From positions 1 through 64,000 of the forward strand of contig NZ_JAPYPG010000002.1 in NCBI RefSeq assembly GCF_029937755.1: a stretch of 64,000 nucleotides of DNA, read 5' to 3'. Shown here one piece after another: positions 45,947 through 55,933 of the stretch (position 1 is its first letter; every line of letters begins with the position of its first letter). The notes under the pieces were generated by a model, which did not search any database, was not told the origin of the DNA, and saw only the letters and a program-made list of their open reading frames with translations. The stretch is from Henriciella sp. GTDB taxonomy: Bacteria; Pseudomonadota; Alphaproteobacteria; Caulobacterales; Hyphomonadaceae. Both the position numbers and the translations under genes were made by a program.

Positions 45947-46309
45947 TCAGCTGTCTGCAGTCGCCGGCATGATCGTAACACTTTCGCCGCAGCCGCAAGC
46001 ATCCGTCTGGTTGGGATTGCGGAAGACGAACTTCTCATGAAGCGTCGTCGTTTCAAAATCGACGATTGAGCCAAGGAGGAAGAGAACCGCCTTTGCATCA
46101 ACGACAATCTTTACGCCATTATCCTCTACGATTTCGTCGAGCTCCTCTGGCTTTTCGACGTAATCCATGACGTATTCCATCCCCGCACAACCGCCATTCT
46201 TGACGCCAACGCGGAGGTAGCCGGCACCTTTATCTTCCATGATCTCCCGCACACGCTCCGCAGCAGCGTCTGAGAGGCTGATTAGTTTTGGTTTCGGTCG
46301 TCTGGCCAT
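45947..46309 (-). CDS. sufA: Fe-S cluster A-type carrier, SufA/IscA family
   Basis: A 120-residue HesB/IscA/SufA protein with the three cluster-binding cysteines in VKNGGCAGMEYVMDYVEKPE and DACGCGES. It carries assembled clusters to target proteins. Last gene of the suf operon, 35 bp after sufT. Confidence 0.95.
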   Translation of the reverse strand: MARRPKPKLISLSDAAAERVREIMEDKGAGYLRVGVKNGGCAGMEYVMDYVEKPEELDEIVEDNGVKIVVDAKAVLFLLGSIVDFETTTLHEKFVFRNPNQTDACGCGESVTIMPATADS

Positions 46310-46344
46310 GATGTGGAGATGTGAAGCCTTAAGGGATCTGTCAA

Positions 46345-46740
46345 CTAGAGCATGTTGAGCGCGAGACGCGCTTCATCAGACATACGCGAAGGATCCCAGG
46401 GAGGATCGAAGGTGAGGCGGACTTCAACATCATCCACACCCTTTACGCCTCGCGCTGCGTTCTCGACCCATCCGGGCATGTCGCCCGCAACGGGGCAACC
46501 GGGCGCTGTCAGCGTCATATCGACATCGACCTTGCGGTCGTCATCGATGTCCACTTTGTAAATCAGTCCCAGCTCATAGATATCCACCGGAATTTCGGGG
46601 TCGAAAACCGATTTGAATGCCGCGATCAGATCATCTGTGATCCTGTTAAGCTCATCCTGCGGAATTTTGGACGTAGCTTCCCCGTCCGCGCTTTGCGCCG
46701 CGGCGTCTGCAGTCTCCGGGAGTCGCATATCGTCAGCCAT
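46345..46740 (-). CDS. sufT: SUF system Fe-S assembly protein SufT (DUF59/MIP18 family)
   Basis: A 131-residue protein: a polar N-terminal extension, then the DUF59 domain with FDPEIPVDIYELGLIYKVDI, DMTLTAPGCPVAGDMPGWVE and DPPWDPSRMSDEARLALNML. SufT helps Fe-S maturation under high demand. Between sufS and sufA as usual. Confidence 0.94.
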   Translation of the reverse strand: MADDMRLPETADAAAQSADGEATSKIPQDELNRITDDLIAAFKSVFDPEIPVDIYELGLIYKVDIDDDRKVDVDMTLTAPGCPVAGDMPGWVENAARGVKGVDDVEVRLTFDPPWDPSRMSDEARLALNML

Positions 46741-46748
46741 TTCACTCC

Positions 46749-47966
46749 TTATAACAGCATGGAACGCGCTTTGAGGAGGGCCTCAATGAAGGCATCCACC
46801 TCTTCCATCGTATTGTAGATACCAAAGCTCGCGCGGGCTGTAGCACTAACTCCTAGATGGGTCATCAATGGCTGTGCGCAATGGTGGCCTGCACGTACGG
46901 CGATGCCGTAGCGATCAAGCAGCTGCGCAATGTCATGAGGATGTATGCCCTCGATACTGAAGGAGAGAACAGGTCCTTTCCCCGGGGCTTGCCCGTGGAC
47001 CCTAAGTCCATTGACCGTTGCGAGGGCGTCAATTGCACGCTGATGCAGGTCCTCTTCATGCTGAATTACCTGGTCAAACGCGAACCCGTTGAGCCAGTCG
47101 ATTGCGGCACCGAGCCCTATCGCTTGCAGGATTGGTGGTGTTCCAGCTTCAAACTTGTGAGGAGCCGCATTGTAGGTCACGCGGTCCTGCTCGACGATTT
47201 CAATCATTTCGCCGCCGCCCTGATAGGGTGGCAAGGCATCCAGCGCTTCGGACGTGCCATAAAGCACGCCAACGCCTGTGGGGCCGTAAATCTTGTGGCC
47301 GGTCAGGACATAGAAATCACAACCCAGCGCCCTCACATCAACGTCGAGATGAACCCCCGCCTGGCAGCCATCCAGAAGCACCCGGGCACCGGTCTCATGC
47401 GCCAGAGAAACGATCTTCGCTGCATCAGTTACGGTACCGAGAACGTTCGACATATGCGTCACGGCGACAATCTTTGTGCGTGGTGTCAGCGCTTCTGCAT
47501 AGGCCTCCATGTCCAGGGTGCCGTCTTCCAGTAGAGGCACCCATTTCAGCACCGCGCCATGGCGTTCACGCAGGAAGTGCCATGGCACAATATTGGAGTG
47601 GTGCTCCATGACCGACAGGACAATCTCGTCACCGGGCTCAATCTGCTGACCGATGCCGGATGCGACGAGATTGATCGCTTCGGTACCACCTTTGGTAAAG
47701 ATGATATTCGCCGGTGCCGGCGCATTGATGAACCGCTGTACGGTGGACCGTGCTCCCTCAAAGGCTTCGGTCGTTTCGTTGGCGAGTGTATGCAGCCCAC
47801 GATGAACATTGGCATAGGCCGTTCGGGCCTGATCGCTCATCGCATCAAGTACGGCGTTCGGCTTCTGGGCGCTCGCCGCATTGTCGAAATAGATAAGCGG
47901 TTCACCGTTCACTTCCCTACCAAGGATCGGAAACTGGCTGCGAACATGATTGATATCGAGGGACAT
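46749..47966 (-). CDS. sufS: SufS-type cysteine desulfurase (group II)
   Basis: A 405-residue PLP enzyme supplying sulfur. YFDNAASAQKPNAVLDAMSD starts the family block; the PLP-Lys is in LTGHKIYGPTGVGVLYG, and the catalytic Cys is in VRAGHHCAQPLMTHLG, as in group II enzymes. It lies 8 bp after sufD and 8 bp before sufT. SufE or SufU is not in this window. Confidence 0.96.
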   Translation of the reverse strand: MSLDINHVRSQFPILGREVNGEPLIYFDNAASAQKPNAVLDAMSDQARTAYANVHRGLHTLANETTEAFEGARSTVQRFINAPAPANIIFTKGGTEAINLVASGIGQQIEPGDEIVLSVMEHHSNIVPWHFLRERHGAVLKWVPLLEDGTLDMEAYAEALTPRTKIVAVTHMSNVLGTVTDAAKIVSLAHETGARVLLDGCQAGVHLDVDVRALGCDFYVLTGHKIYGPTGVGVLYGTSEALDALPPYQGGGEMIEIVEQDRVTYNAAPHKFEAGTPPILQAIGLGAAIDWLNGFAFDQVIQHEEDLHQRAIDALATVNGLRVHGQAPGKGPVLSFSIEGIHPHDIAQLLDRYGIAVRAGHHCAQPLMTHLGVSATARASFGIYNTMEEVDAFIEALLKARSMLL

Positions 47967-47974
47967 GGCGCGAC

Positions 47975-49213
47975 CTAGCCTTCCCGGCGCAGGAAGTTAC
48001 GCGACGCCTCGTTCAACGCGTCCTTCACAGCGTCATGTGCAGTGGCCAACGCTTCTACGATGAAGGCTTCGGTCAAAAGCGCTCGAGCTTCAGCTTTTGG
48101 GATGCCGCGTTGACGCATGTAAAACAGCGCTGTCTCGTCCAGCTGGCCGGATGTATTGCCATGCGCACATTCGACGTCATCGGCATAGATTTCCAGCTCT
48201 GGCTTGGCGAAAACCTCAGCACCATCTTCAAGCAGCAGGGCCTTATGCTGCATATCCGCATCCGTGTGCTGGCCGACCGTTCGGGGCACATGGAACTTGC
48301 CCTGAAAAACACCGCGTCCGCCATCGGGGACAGCGCCCTTTGTCAATTGTCGGGTCGTGCAGGATTCTGCGCCGTGCCAGACGTTGCTGGTGAAATCGAC
48401 ATGATACCCTGGTGCTGGCAGATAGGCCGCATTGAGGGACGCCGTAGCGTTCGGGCCATTATAGCTTACACGCGTCTCAATCCTGGCGACCTTGGCACCA
48501 AAACCCAGCGCGGTCTGCTTAAATCGGGCATTTTCTTCCAGACTTATAGCGGCCGTCACGGCCGTGGCCTCTTCTTTCCCGCCAGCTTGAAGCAGCGTTC
48601 GCGATGCCTGGGCCCCTTTCTGAAGACCGAACTCAATAATTGTGGAGCTTAGGCCAGCGCCGCCCCGGTGTTGTTCAATGACATCGATCCGGGCCTGAGG
48701 GCGCACAACAAAGGCAATGCGGGCAAAAGCCATCTCGCGCCCGGCGAAGTCAAAATCCAGAAAAACCGGTTGCTCAATGGAAGCGGTGACCTCGACTTGG
48801 AGAATATCGATTGATTTTGGATGCCCCGTCAGCCCCGCAGCAAGCGCCGCCATTGGCAGCTCCTCCGCATTGCCAAGTGCTTGCGCCTCGGTCTTTTCGA
48901 AGACATTCAGGCCCGTCGGAAGCTTTTCCGGCAAATGCCACCGCTTGCCATCAAAGCGCAACAGCAAGGCATTATCCGGCAGCGGAAGCTCGACATTCGC
49001 CTTTCCGGACGATGTCTCAAGCGAGCTGGCACCTGCGCGAAAGTCCGTCCACTTCCATTGCTCCATGCGCCGATTGGGAAGGCCGGATTTAGCAAATGCC
49101 TCGAATGCCCGTGCCCTGCGCGCATCATCAGGCAGCTCGCCATATCTGGCGATCAGCTGGAGGTCCGCCGGCGTTGGATCCGTGAACTGGTTTCTGACGT
49201 CTTCGAGCGTCAA
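47975..49213 (-). CDS. sufD: Fe-S scaffold subunit SufD
   Basis: A 412-residue SufB/SufD-family protein. The right-handed beta-helix core includes TRVSYNGPNATASLNAAYLP and GRGVFQGKFHVPRTVGQHTD, followed by LEIYADDVECAHGNTSGQLD and the C-terminal FYMRQRGIPKAEARALLTEA. The start overlaps sufC by 4 bp. Confidence 0.95.
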   Translation of the reverse strand: MTLEDVRNQFTDPTPADLQLIARYGELPDDARRARAFEAFAKSGLPNRRMEQWKWTDFRAGASSLETSSGKANVELPLPDNALLLRFDGKRWHLPEKLPTGLNVFEKTEAQALGNAEELPMAALAAGLTGHPKSIDILQVEVTASIEQPVFLDFDFAGREMAFARIAFVVRPQARIDVIEQHRGGAGLSSTIIEFGLQKGAQASRTLLQAGGKEEATAVTAAISLEENARFKQTALGFGAKVARIETRVSYNGPNATASLNAAYLPAPGYHVDFTSNVWHGAESCTTRQLTKGAVPDGGRGVFQGKFHVPRTVGQHTDADMQHKALLLEDGAEVFAKPELEIYADDVECAHGNTSGQLDETALFYMRQRGIPKAEARALLTEAFIVEALATAHDAVKDALNEASRNFLRREG

Positions 49214-49971
49214 AGCACTTCTCCCAGAATCCCGTCATAGCCTTCGCTTTCAAGCTGTTCGGCCAGTTCCGGCCCCCCGGTCTTGATGATGCGGCCCTTG
49301 GCCAGCACGTGGACCTTGTCCGGTCGTATATGATCCAGCAGGCGTTGGTAGTGCGTGATGACCAGCATGGCGCGGTCAGGACTGCGAAGCGCATTCACCC
49401 CGTCCGCAACCGTTTTCAGAGCGTCGATGTCGAGGCCAGAATCGGTCTCATCCAGAATGGCAAAGCGCGGTTCGATCATCATCATCTGGAAGATCTCGAG
49501 GCGCTTCTTCTCACCACCGGAAAAACCGACATTGACGGGACGCTTGAGCATGTCGGCGTCTATCTTCAGCTTGGCACCTACTTCACGCGCCTTCTTGATA
49601 AAGTCTGGCGCAGAAATCTCATCCTCGCCGCGTGCCTTGCGCTGCGCATTCATCGCGGCTCGAACAAACGTCATGACAGGCACACCCGGAATTTCCACCG
49701 GATATTGGAAGGACAGGAAAACACCTTTCGCCGCGCGCTCCTCGGGCTCCATGGCGAGGAGATCCTCACCCTCAAGCATAGCGGAGCCAGCAGAGGCTTC
49801 ATAACCCTCCCGCCCTGTCAGGACATAGGAGAGGGTCGACTTACCTGCGCCATTGGGCCCCATGATGGCATGGACTTCGCCCGCAGGCACCTCAAGCGAG
49901 AGGCCATTCAGAATGGTCTTCGCTTCATCGCCCTCACCCACGCGGGCGGACAGATCATCAAGCTTCAACAT
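49210..49971 (-). CDS. sufC: Fe-S assembly ATPase SufC
   Basis: A 253-residue ABC-type ATPase of the SufBCD complex. Walker A is in IMGPNGAGKSTLSYVLTG, the signature GFSGGEKKRLEIFQMMMI and Walker B FAILDETDSGLDID. The ATG at 49971 gives the usual MLKLDDLSA start but has no clear ribosome binding site; a GTG 21 bp upstream is an alternative. Separated from sufB by two unrelated genes. Confidence 0.95.
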   Translation of the reverse strand: MLKLDDLSARVGEGDEAKTILNGLSLEVPAGEVHAIMGPNGAGKSTLSYVLTGREGYEASAGSAMLEGEDLLAMEPEERAAKGVFLSFQYPVEIPGVPVMTFVRAAMNAQRKARGEDEISAPDFIKKAREVGAKLKIDADMLKRPVNVGFSGGEKKRLEIFQMMMIEPRFAILDETDSGLDIDALKTVADGVNALRSPDRAMLVITHYQRLLDHIRPDKVHVLAKGRIIKTGGPELAEQLESEGYDGILGEVL

Positions 49972-50035
49972 GCCGCGGATGTAGAGAGTCACACGGCAAT
50001 TTCAAAGCCTGTACGTGCGTGAAATCGTCCGGATG

Positions 50036-50734
50036 TCAGCGAATTTCGTCGAGGCCGTAGAAATTATAGCCTGAAGTGGCTGCATCCAGGTCAATCGGCT
50101 CCACCAGCAGGTCACCAATGAACCTAAGGCTTTCTTCCTTACCGAGCAGGACCCGTTTCAAAGCAGTATTGATCGGCGTGGCAACGCCCTGCGGCCCGAC
50201 AAGCACAAAAGAGTCGAAGCCTGGCTCGTAGCCGTAATGCTCGGTAAAATAGGGGTTGTTGGCTATGAACCGGTCAAAGCGCTGCCATTGCCAGCCAAGA
50301 TTGGAATTCATCCGTATGACCTCACCGAGATAGAGCCCGGCAAACATCACGGAATTATCACCCCGCCCATCGCTGATCAGCGATTCACCTGCCCTGCCCT
50401 CATCAGCCTGCAGCTTGTTGATGGTATGGATGTCCCTCAGCCACTCATCCACCTCCGACAAGCTCTCCAGGGAATAGTCGAGCTTTGATTTGTCCAGACG
50501 GTTAGGCAGCAGGATGAGGCTGTCACCGGCGGGAGACAGGAACTCGTCGAGCGCCGAGCCAATGCTCGATATATCGATGCTTGTGTTTCCAGTCTGCCGC
50601 TGAACGTCATAGGTTGCAGAGACAGTCTCCATCCCCTGCCCATAGCCATCGTAGGGGACGTAATAGGGGGGCGACGCGTCATTCGACGTGCACGCCGCCA
50701 TCAGCAAAACGGACAGGAAACAAAATCGGATCAT
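50036..50734 (-). CDS. Putative lipoprotein of unknown function inside the suf operon
   Basis: A 232-residue protein with a lipoprotein signal (IRFCFLSVLLMAAC, Cys near residue 15) and an acidic mature part with DEWLRDIHTINKLQADEG and WQRFDRFIANNPYFTEHYG. I do not recognise a family. ATG 50734 follows GGGGAG; longer starts lack support. It sits between the NTF2-like gene and sufC, 53 and 64 bp away, on the same strand, so it is likely transcribed with them. No Fe-S motif is seen. Confidence 0.7.
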   Translation of the reverse strand: MIRFCFLSVLLMAACTSNDASPPYYVPYDGYGQGMETVSATYDVQRQTGNTSIDISSIGSALDEFLSPAGDSLILLPNRLDKSKLDYSLESLSEVDEWLRDIHTINKLQADEGRAGESLISDGRGDNSVMFAGLYLGEVIRMNSNLGWQWQRFDRFIANNPYFTEHYGYEPGFDSFVLVGPQGVATPINTALKRVLLGKEESLRFIGDLLVEPIDLDAATSGYNFYGLDEIR

Positions 50735-50787
50735 CGGCTCCCCGGAATCACTTGCGGAGAGACTAGCATGCGCGCACACGCGAAGTC

Positions 50788-51192
50788 TCAGGCGTCGAAA
50801 TCACGCATGAGATCGCCCTGGCCCGGCTCAAGGGAATTCCACCACTGATGCAGTTCCACGCACACGCCCACATCATTCAGAACAACCTTGAAGACACCTT
50901 CCTGACGGACAGGGTCTTCGGTCCCCTTGCGTGTGAAGGTGCTGGACCACTTGGCCCAGCCCACAGCGGAGTCCTCGTGGATAGTCTCAGCCTTGAAACT
51001 GGTTTCACGACGAAGCTCGAGCGTGTCCCGAAAGAATTGCGTCAGGGCATGCTGCCCGCGCACCGGCGCCTCAAAGGGCGTGTGGTGGTAGTCGACATCC
51101 TCAGAAAAAAGTTCTGCAAGGCTTTCCGGCGCGCTTTCCGCATATCGGTTGCTGAAAGCGGCCAGCCACTCGGTGAACGTGGTATCACCCAC
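50788..51192 (-). CDS. NTF2-like (SnoaL-type) protein
   Basis: A 134-residue protein with the NTF2-like fold pattern: FTEWLAAFSNRYAESAPESL (alpha), ELFSEDVDYHHTPFEAPVRG (typical of SnoaL-like ester cyclases/isomerases), then alternating strands with VGWAKWSSTF and GVFKVVLNDVGVCVELHQWW. It starts with GTG overlapping the sufB stop by one base, so it is translated with sufB. Substrate unknown. Confidence 0.78.
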   Translation of the reverse strand: MGDTTFTEWLAAFSNRYAESAPESLAELFSEDVDYHHTPFEAPVRGQHALTQFFRDTLELRRETSFKAETIHEDSAVGWAKWSSTFTRKGTEDPVRQEGVFKVVLNDVGVCVELHQWWNSLEPGQGDLMRDFDA

Positions 51193-52727
51193 TAGCCGAC
51201 ACTGCCTTCAAGGCTGACTTCCAGAAGTTTCTGCGCCTCGACTGCGAATTCCATCGGTAGATGCTGCATAACATCCCGAACGAAGCCATTCACCAGAAGC
51301 GCAACAGCTTCCTCCTCGCCCAGGCCACGCTGGCGAGCATAGAAAAGCTGATCTTCGGAAAGTTTCGTCGTCGTCGCCTCATGCTCAAGCTGGGCATCGG
51401 CACGCCGGTTCTCGACATAAGGCACGGTATGCGCGCCGCAATCGCCCCCAATCAGGAGGGAGTCACATTGCGTGAAATTACGCGCCTTATCGGCCTTCTT
51501 GTGGACCTGGACAAGGCCGCGATAGGTATTGTCCGACCGGCCAGCTGAAATGCCTTTTGAAATGATCCGTGAGCGCGTGCGCTTGCCAAGGTGGATCATC
51601 TTCGTACCCGTATCGGCCATCTGGCGCCCATTGGTCACAGCAATCGAATAGAACTCGCCGGTGCTGTCGTCACCGCGAAGAATGCAGGAGGGATACTTCC
51701 AGGTCACAGCGGAGCCGGTCTCGACCTGTGTCCAGCTGATCTTGGAGCGGGCACCACGACAGTCGCCGCGTTTGGTCACGAAATTGTAGATACCGCCCTT
51801 GCCATTCTCGTCACCCGGCCACCAGTTCTGGACTGTGGAATATTTAATCTCAGCATCGTCAAGCGCCACGAGTTCCACAACCGCCGCGTGAAGCTGATTC
51901 TCATCACGCATCGGGGCGGTACAGCCTTCAAGATAAGAAACATAAGAGCCCTTGTCGGCAATGATCAGGGTACGCTCGAACTGACCTGTATTCTCCGCAT
52001 TCATCCGGAAATAGGTCGACAGTTCCATTGGGCACCGGACACCCTCCGGCACATACACAAAGGTCCCATCGGAGAAGACTGCGCTGTTCAGCGTCGCAAA
52101 GAAATTGTCCGACTGGGGAACAACGGTACCGAGATATTTTTTCACGAGTTCGGGATGCTCACGAAGCGCCTCCGAAATCGACATGAAGATCACGCCAGCC
52201 TTCTCGAGTTCCTTTCGGAAGGTTGTGGCGACAGAGACGGAATCAAAGACTGCGTCTACGGCAACGCGTGAACTGTTGGCCCCGCCACGGGCTTCAGCAG
52301 CCGTCTCGGCAGACCCTTCCACGCCAAGCAGGACCTCTGCCTCACGAAGCGGTATGCCGAGCTTTTCATAGGTATCGAGGATTTCCTTCGGAACATCGTC
52401 AATCGATTCATACTTCGCGCCACGCTTCGGTGCGGCGTAGTAATAAAGGTCCTGATAATCGATCTGCTCGTACTGGACCTTGGCCCAGCCGGGCTCCTTC
52501 ATCGTTTTCCACCGTTCGAACGCCTTCAGACGCCAATCCAGCATCCATTGCGGCTCGCCCTTCTTGTCAGAAATGAAGGCGATAACATCCTCATTCAGAC
52601 CTTTCGGTGCGTATTCCGTTTCGATGTCAGTCTTGAAGCCAGCCGAATAGTTTTCAGACTGCAGCGCCTTCGCCGCAGCGACGGTACCGGCATCAATGCC
52701 TTCCTTGACCTTCACATCATCAGCCAT
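51192..52727 (-). CDS. sufB: Fe-S scaffold subunit SufB
   Basis: A 511-residue SufB. Among its conserved blocks are [60 protein letters not shown], and HVGK-like [20 protein letters not shown], with [19 protein letters not shown] near the end, where the cluster-linked Cys lies. It is the scaffold on which SUF builds Fe-S clusters. It lies 1 bp after the cysteine desulfurase gene. Confidence 0.97.
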   Translation of the reverse strand: MADDVKVKEGIDAGTVAAAKALQSENYSAGFKTDIETEYAPKGLNEDVIAFISDKKGEPQWMLDWRLKAFERWKTMKEPGWAKVQYEQIDYQDLYYYAAPKRGAKYESIDDVPKEILDTYEKLGIPLREAEVLLGVEGSAETAAEARGGANSSRVAVDAVFDSVSVATTFRKELEKAGVIFMSISEALREHPELVKKYLGTVVPQSDNFFATLNSAVFSDGTFVYVPEGVRCPMELSTYFRMNAENTGQFERTLIIADKGSYVSYLEGCTAPMRDENQLHAAVVELVALDDAEIKYSTVQNWWPGDENGKGGIYNFVTKRGDCRGARSKISWTQVETGSAVTWKYPSCILRGDDSTGEFYSIAVTNGRQMADTGTKMIHLGKRTRSRIISKGISAGRSDNTYRGLVQVHKKADKARNFTQCDSLLIGGDCGAHTVPYVENRRADAQLEHEATTTKLSEDQLFYARQRGLGEEEAVALLVNGFVRDVMQHLPMEFAVEAQKLLEVSLEGSVG

Positions 52728-52728
52728 G

Positions 52729-53871
52729 TCAGGCTGTCTCCTTCATGTTGCGGCGCCGGAGTGCCTCGAGCCAGGCATCTGCCGTACGCTCGAAATCCGA
52801 GTCCTCACTCCTCCATCCATAGCTGGTGCGTATCGCACATTCCGCAAGGGTGTCCGGCGCGCCCATCGCAGATAGGACGATGGATCTTTTGACCTTGCCA
52901 CTGGAGCACGCCGACCCTGACGAGACGGCCACTCCGGCCAGATCCAACGCCATGACCTGAGTCTCGGCCCGAAATCCATCATAGGCGAAATTCGACGTAT
53001 TGGGGAGCCGAGCCGCAGTCTTGCCGAAGACGGTCACACCGGCTTCTGAGATCAGCCGGTCTTCCATGGCGTCGCGCAGGCCGGCCAGAGTCTTCATACT
53101 CGACAGATCACGCACTGCCGCTTCGGCTGCAGCGCCAAAACCAGCGATGCCCGACAGGTTTTCTGTTCCGGATCTCAGGGACCTTTCCTGGCCGCCGCCA
53201 AAAAGATAAGGCAGCAGCGGTGCGCCACTACGCATCCAAAGCGCTCCCGCCCCTTGCGGTCCTCCAGCCTTGTGCGCGGAAAGCGCGAGGTAGTCGACGC
53301 CCAGAAGCGAAACATTCAACGGGAGTTTGCCCAGCCCCTGCACGCCGTCACAGATTGTCAATCCGCCAGCGTCGCGGACCATGGCAGCAGCTTCCTGCAC
53401 CGGCTGGACCACGCCGGTCTCGTTGTTGGCCAGCATCAGGACCAGCACGGGCATTCCGGACGCCGTGCTGTCCCAGCGGCCGAGACGGTCACGCAGGCTA
53501 TTCAGGTCGATCTGCCCTTCCCCGGTAACATAGACCGTCTCGACCGGTGCGCTCGCATGGCCGGCATTCCTGGATGCTGCTTCATGCTCAATCGCAGAAA
53601 CGAGGAGCGTGCAGCGGGCATCAAGCTTGCGCACGACACCATGGATCGCCAGAGCAATTGCTTCCGTGCCGCCCGATGTGAAAACAATATCCTGCGGTAG
53701 CCCGCGAAGGGCGGTGGCGACCTGAGACCGCGCCTTTTCCATTAACTTGCGAGCCCTTCGCCCCGGCCCATGCACGCTGGACGGGTTCGCGCCGACCTCT
53801 AGCGCTTCGAGCATTGCCTCTCGCGCTTCAGGCCTCAGAGGCGCCGTTGCGTTGTAGTCTGCATAGATCAT
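52729..53871 (-). CDS. IscS/NifS-type cysteine desulfurase (group I)
   Basis: A 380-residue PLP enzyme. [19 protein letters not shown] opens it; [15 protein letters not shown], the PLP-Lys in [16 protein letters not shown] and the flexible-loop Cys in [14 protein letters not shown] are present. With sufS in the same operon, the cell has two desulfurases here. In many alphaproteobacteria an iscR regulator precedes this gene; here the preceding gene is a divergent hydrolase and no iscR is seen. Confidence 0.93.
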   Translation of the reverse strand: MIYADYNATAPLRPEAREAMLEALEVGANPSSVHGPGRRARKLMEKARSQVATALRGLPQDIVFTSGGTEAIALAIHGVVRKLDARCTLLVSAIEHEAASRNAGHASAPVETVYVTGEGQIDLNSLRDRLGRWDSTASGMPVLVLMLANNETGVVQPVQEAAAMVRDAGGLTICDGVQGLGKLPLNVSLLGVDYLALSAHKAGGPQGAGALWMRSGAPLLPYLFGGGQERSLRSGTENLSGIAGFGAAAEAAVRDLSSMKTLAGLRDAMEDRLISEAGVTVFGKTAARLPNTSNFAYDGFRAETQVMALDLAGVAVSSGSACSSGKVKRSIVLSAMGAPDTLAECAIRTSYGWRSEDSDFERTADAWLEALRRRNMKETA

Positions 53872-53991
53872 GAACCGGCACTTAGGGTATCATGCCTCAC
53901 TCTTACACAAAAACTTGCATTTCCTTGCCGCTTTCCTCTAAAGCGCCCACTTCGCACTTCCTCGATCGCTTAAACTGAAGAGGCGCCCTCC

Positions 53992-54756
53992 ATGGCAGAA
54001 CTCATCATTCCGGGGCCGGCTGGCCGTATAGAAGCTCGCTATACCGAACCGCCCCAGGAGGGAGCGCCGATCGCGCTGATCCTGCACCCCCACCCGCGTG
54101 CCGGCGGCACGATGCAGGATCCGATCACGATCCGTCTCTATCAGATGTTCGAGAAACGTGGATTTGGGGTTCTTCGCTTCAACACACGCGGTGTCGGCCG
54201 CTCCCAGGGCGTCTACGACCAAGGCGTCGGCGAACTCGAAGATGCCGCCTATGTGCTGGACTATATGGAAAACCTGACGGAAAGCCCGCGCTTCGTGTGG
54301 TGCGCCGGCTATTCCTTCGGCGCATGGATCACGCTCCAGCTACTGATGCGCCGCCCGGAGATCGATGGCTTCCTGGCCATCGCCCCACCGTGCAATCACT
54401 ATGATCTCGCTTTCCTGGCCCCCTGCCCCGCCTCCGGTCTCATCATCTCCGGGGAAAGCGACAAGATCTCTGGCCCGAAAGATGTTGAGCGTGCGTTGAC
54501 CAAAGTGCGCGTTCAAAAGGGCGAAGTCATCGAACGTGACAATATCGCCGGCGCCAACCACTTCTTCACCGGCAAACAGGACGATCTGCTCTCCAAATGC
54601 GAAGCTTATGTCGACCGTCGGCTTATTGAGGACGAGCAGAAGATGCGCGCCGAAGCGGAGACAAAGAAGGTTCGTGGGCAGGCCGCCATCACCGACAAGT
54701 CCAACGAAGACGCTGCTGATGATGATGGCGAAAATGGTGACGACGACGAAGACTAG
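53992..54756 (+). CDS. Alpha/beta hydrolase with acidic C-terminal tail
   Basis: A 254-residue alpha/beta hydrolase of the COG2945 type. LILHPHPRAGGTMQDPIT, FNTRGVGRSQGVYDQGVGE, the nucleophile elbow AGYSFGAWITL and the His near GANHFFTGKQDDL are visible. The last 30 residues or so are nearly all Asp/Glu. Substrate unknown; the suf operon is divergent, sharing a 120-bp spacer. Its stop overlaps the convergent anmK stop (CTAG). Confidence 0.88.
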   Translation: MAELIIPGPAGRIEARYTEPPQEGAPIALILHPHPRAGGTMQDPITIRLYQMFEKRGFGVLRFNTRGVGRSQGVYDQGVGELEDAAYVLDYMENLTESPRFVWCAGYSFGAWITLQLLMRRPEIDGFLAIAPPCNHYDLAFLAPCPASGLIISGESDKISGPKDVERALTKVRVQKGEVIERDNIAGANHFFTGKQDDLLSKCEAYVDRRLIEDEQKMRAEAETKKVRGQAAITDKSNEDAADDDGENGDDDED

Positions 54757-55883
54757 GGCAACAGTTCACCACCAGTCATTGGCTCACGCACGCTCGTCGT
54801 GCCAGGCCAACTGATTGGCAGACGACGCAGGGTCCTGACTGCCAGGAAGGCGAATGCCTGAGCTTCGATCGAGTCGCCCAGCCAGCCCACGTCCTCAGCC
54901 GTCTTCACATCACAGGCGCAACGCTGCTTAAGTTCTCGCACCAGCTGAGGATTGTGGCGTCCTCCTCCGCACAGGATGATATGGGACGGCTTGTCTTCAA
55001 ATCCGCGGATCGCATGGGCCACAGCCTCTGCGGAGAACGCCGTAAGCGTTGCCGCGCCATCTTCAAGTGAAAGCCCTCGCGCTAGATTGGCGTTGAAGTC
55101 AAACCTGTCGAGGCTCTTCGGGGGCGCTTCATCAAACCAGGGATGCGCCATCCATTGCCTCAAGGCGCCCTCGTTAACACGCCCTGCGGCCGCCAGACGA
55201 CCACCATCATCATGTGTTCCGGCTCCATGTCCTTCGACCCATTCATCGATAGGACCATTCGCCGGCCCCGTATCAAAAGCGTACAGGCTGCCGTCGCTCT
55301 TCCTGTAAGTTATGTTGGCAACGCCGCCGAGATTGAGCACCGCCGCACTGTCGCCGGTGCCGAGCCTGCGCAAGAGTGCAGCATGGTAAGCTGGCGCCAG
55401 TGGCGCGCCATTGCCGCCTTCGGAAACGTCATGCGAACGGAAATCGAAGGCCAATGGGATATCCAATTGTCGCCGCAAGGCGCCGGCATCGACCAGCTGA
55501 AGCGTCTCCCCTTTCATCCCACGGCCTGGCGCTCTGTGTAGAACCGTCTGACCATGAACACCCGCAATAACCGGGCTTGGCCCTGACCACTCAGACATGA
55601 GCATCTCCCACGCAGCGCCATGCGTGCTGGTCAGGACATTTTTTGCGTCGTTGAAAACGCGTTCGGGCGGCGCCCCTTGCCAGTTCCATTCGCGGGCCGC
55701 AGCGACCGCCTGCTTGAGGATTTCGCGCTCATCCGGTGCATATTTCTGCTCTGCGACAGGACCGAAATCCAACACATCTACGCCATCAGTGAGAATCAAC
55801 GCTGCATCGACAGCATCAATGGAAGTGCCAGACATGAAACCTGCCGCCCATACCGGCTCAAATTCCTCATTCTGTAGGTTCAA
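54753..55883 (-). CDS. anmK: Anhydro-N-acetylmuramic acid kinase
   Basis: A 376-residue sugar kinase that cleaves and phosphorylates 1,6-anhydro-MurNAc during cell-wall recycling. AGFMSGTSIDAVDAALI, NLGGVANITY, FDTGPANGPIDEWVEGHGAG and ILCGGGRHNPQLVRELKQR are diagnostic. In many alphaproteobacteria it lies beside tyrS, divergently, as here. Confidence 0.96.
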   Translation of the reverse strand: MNLQNEEFEPVWAAGFMSGTSIDAVDAALILTDGVDVLDFGPVAEQKYAPDEREILKQAVAAAREWNWQGAPPERVFNDAKNVLTSTHGAAWEMLMSEWSGPSPVIAGVHGQTVLHRAPGRGMKGETLQLVDAGALRRQLDIPLAFDFRSHDVSEGGNGAPLAPAYHAALLRRLGTGDSAAVLNLGGVANITYRKSDGSLYAFDTGPANGPIDEWVEGHGAGTHDDGGRLAAAGRVNEGALRQWMAHPWFDEAPPKSLDRFDFNANLARGLSLEDGAATLTAFSAEAVAHAIRGFEDKPSHIILCGGGRHNPQLVRELKQRCACDVKTAEDVGWLGDSIEAQAFAFLAVRTLRRLPISWPGTTSVREPMTGGELLP

Positions 55884-55933
55884 TCTGTGTCTCTCCCGTG
55901 CTAGCTGCGCTCTCCGTTTAGGGAGTCGAGCCG

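Noticed and set aside
46857-47534. 225-codon + strand frame
   Set aside because: Antisense of sufS; no independent features.
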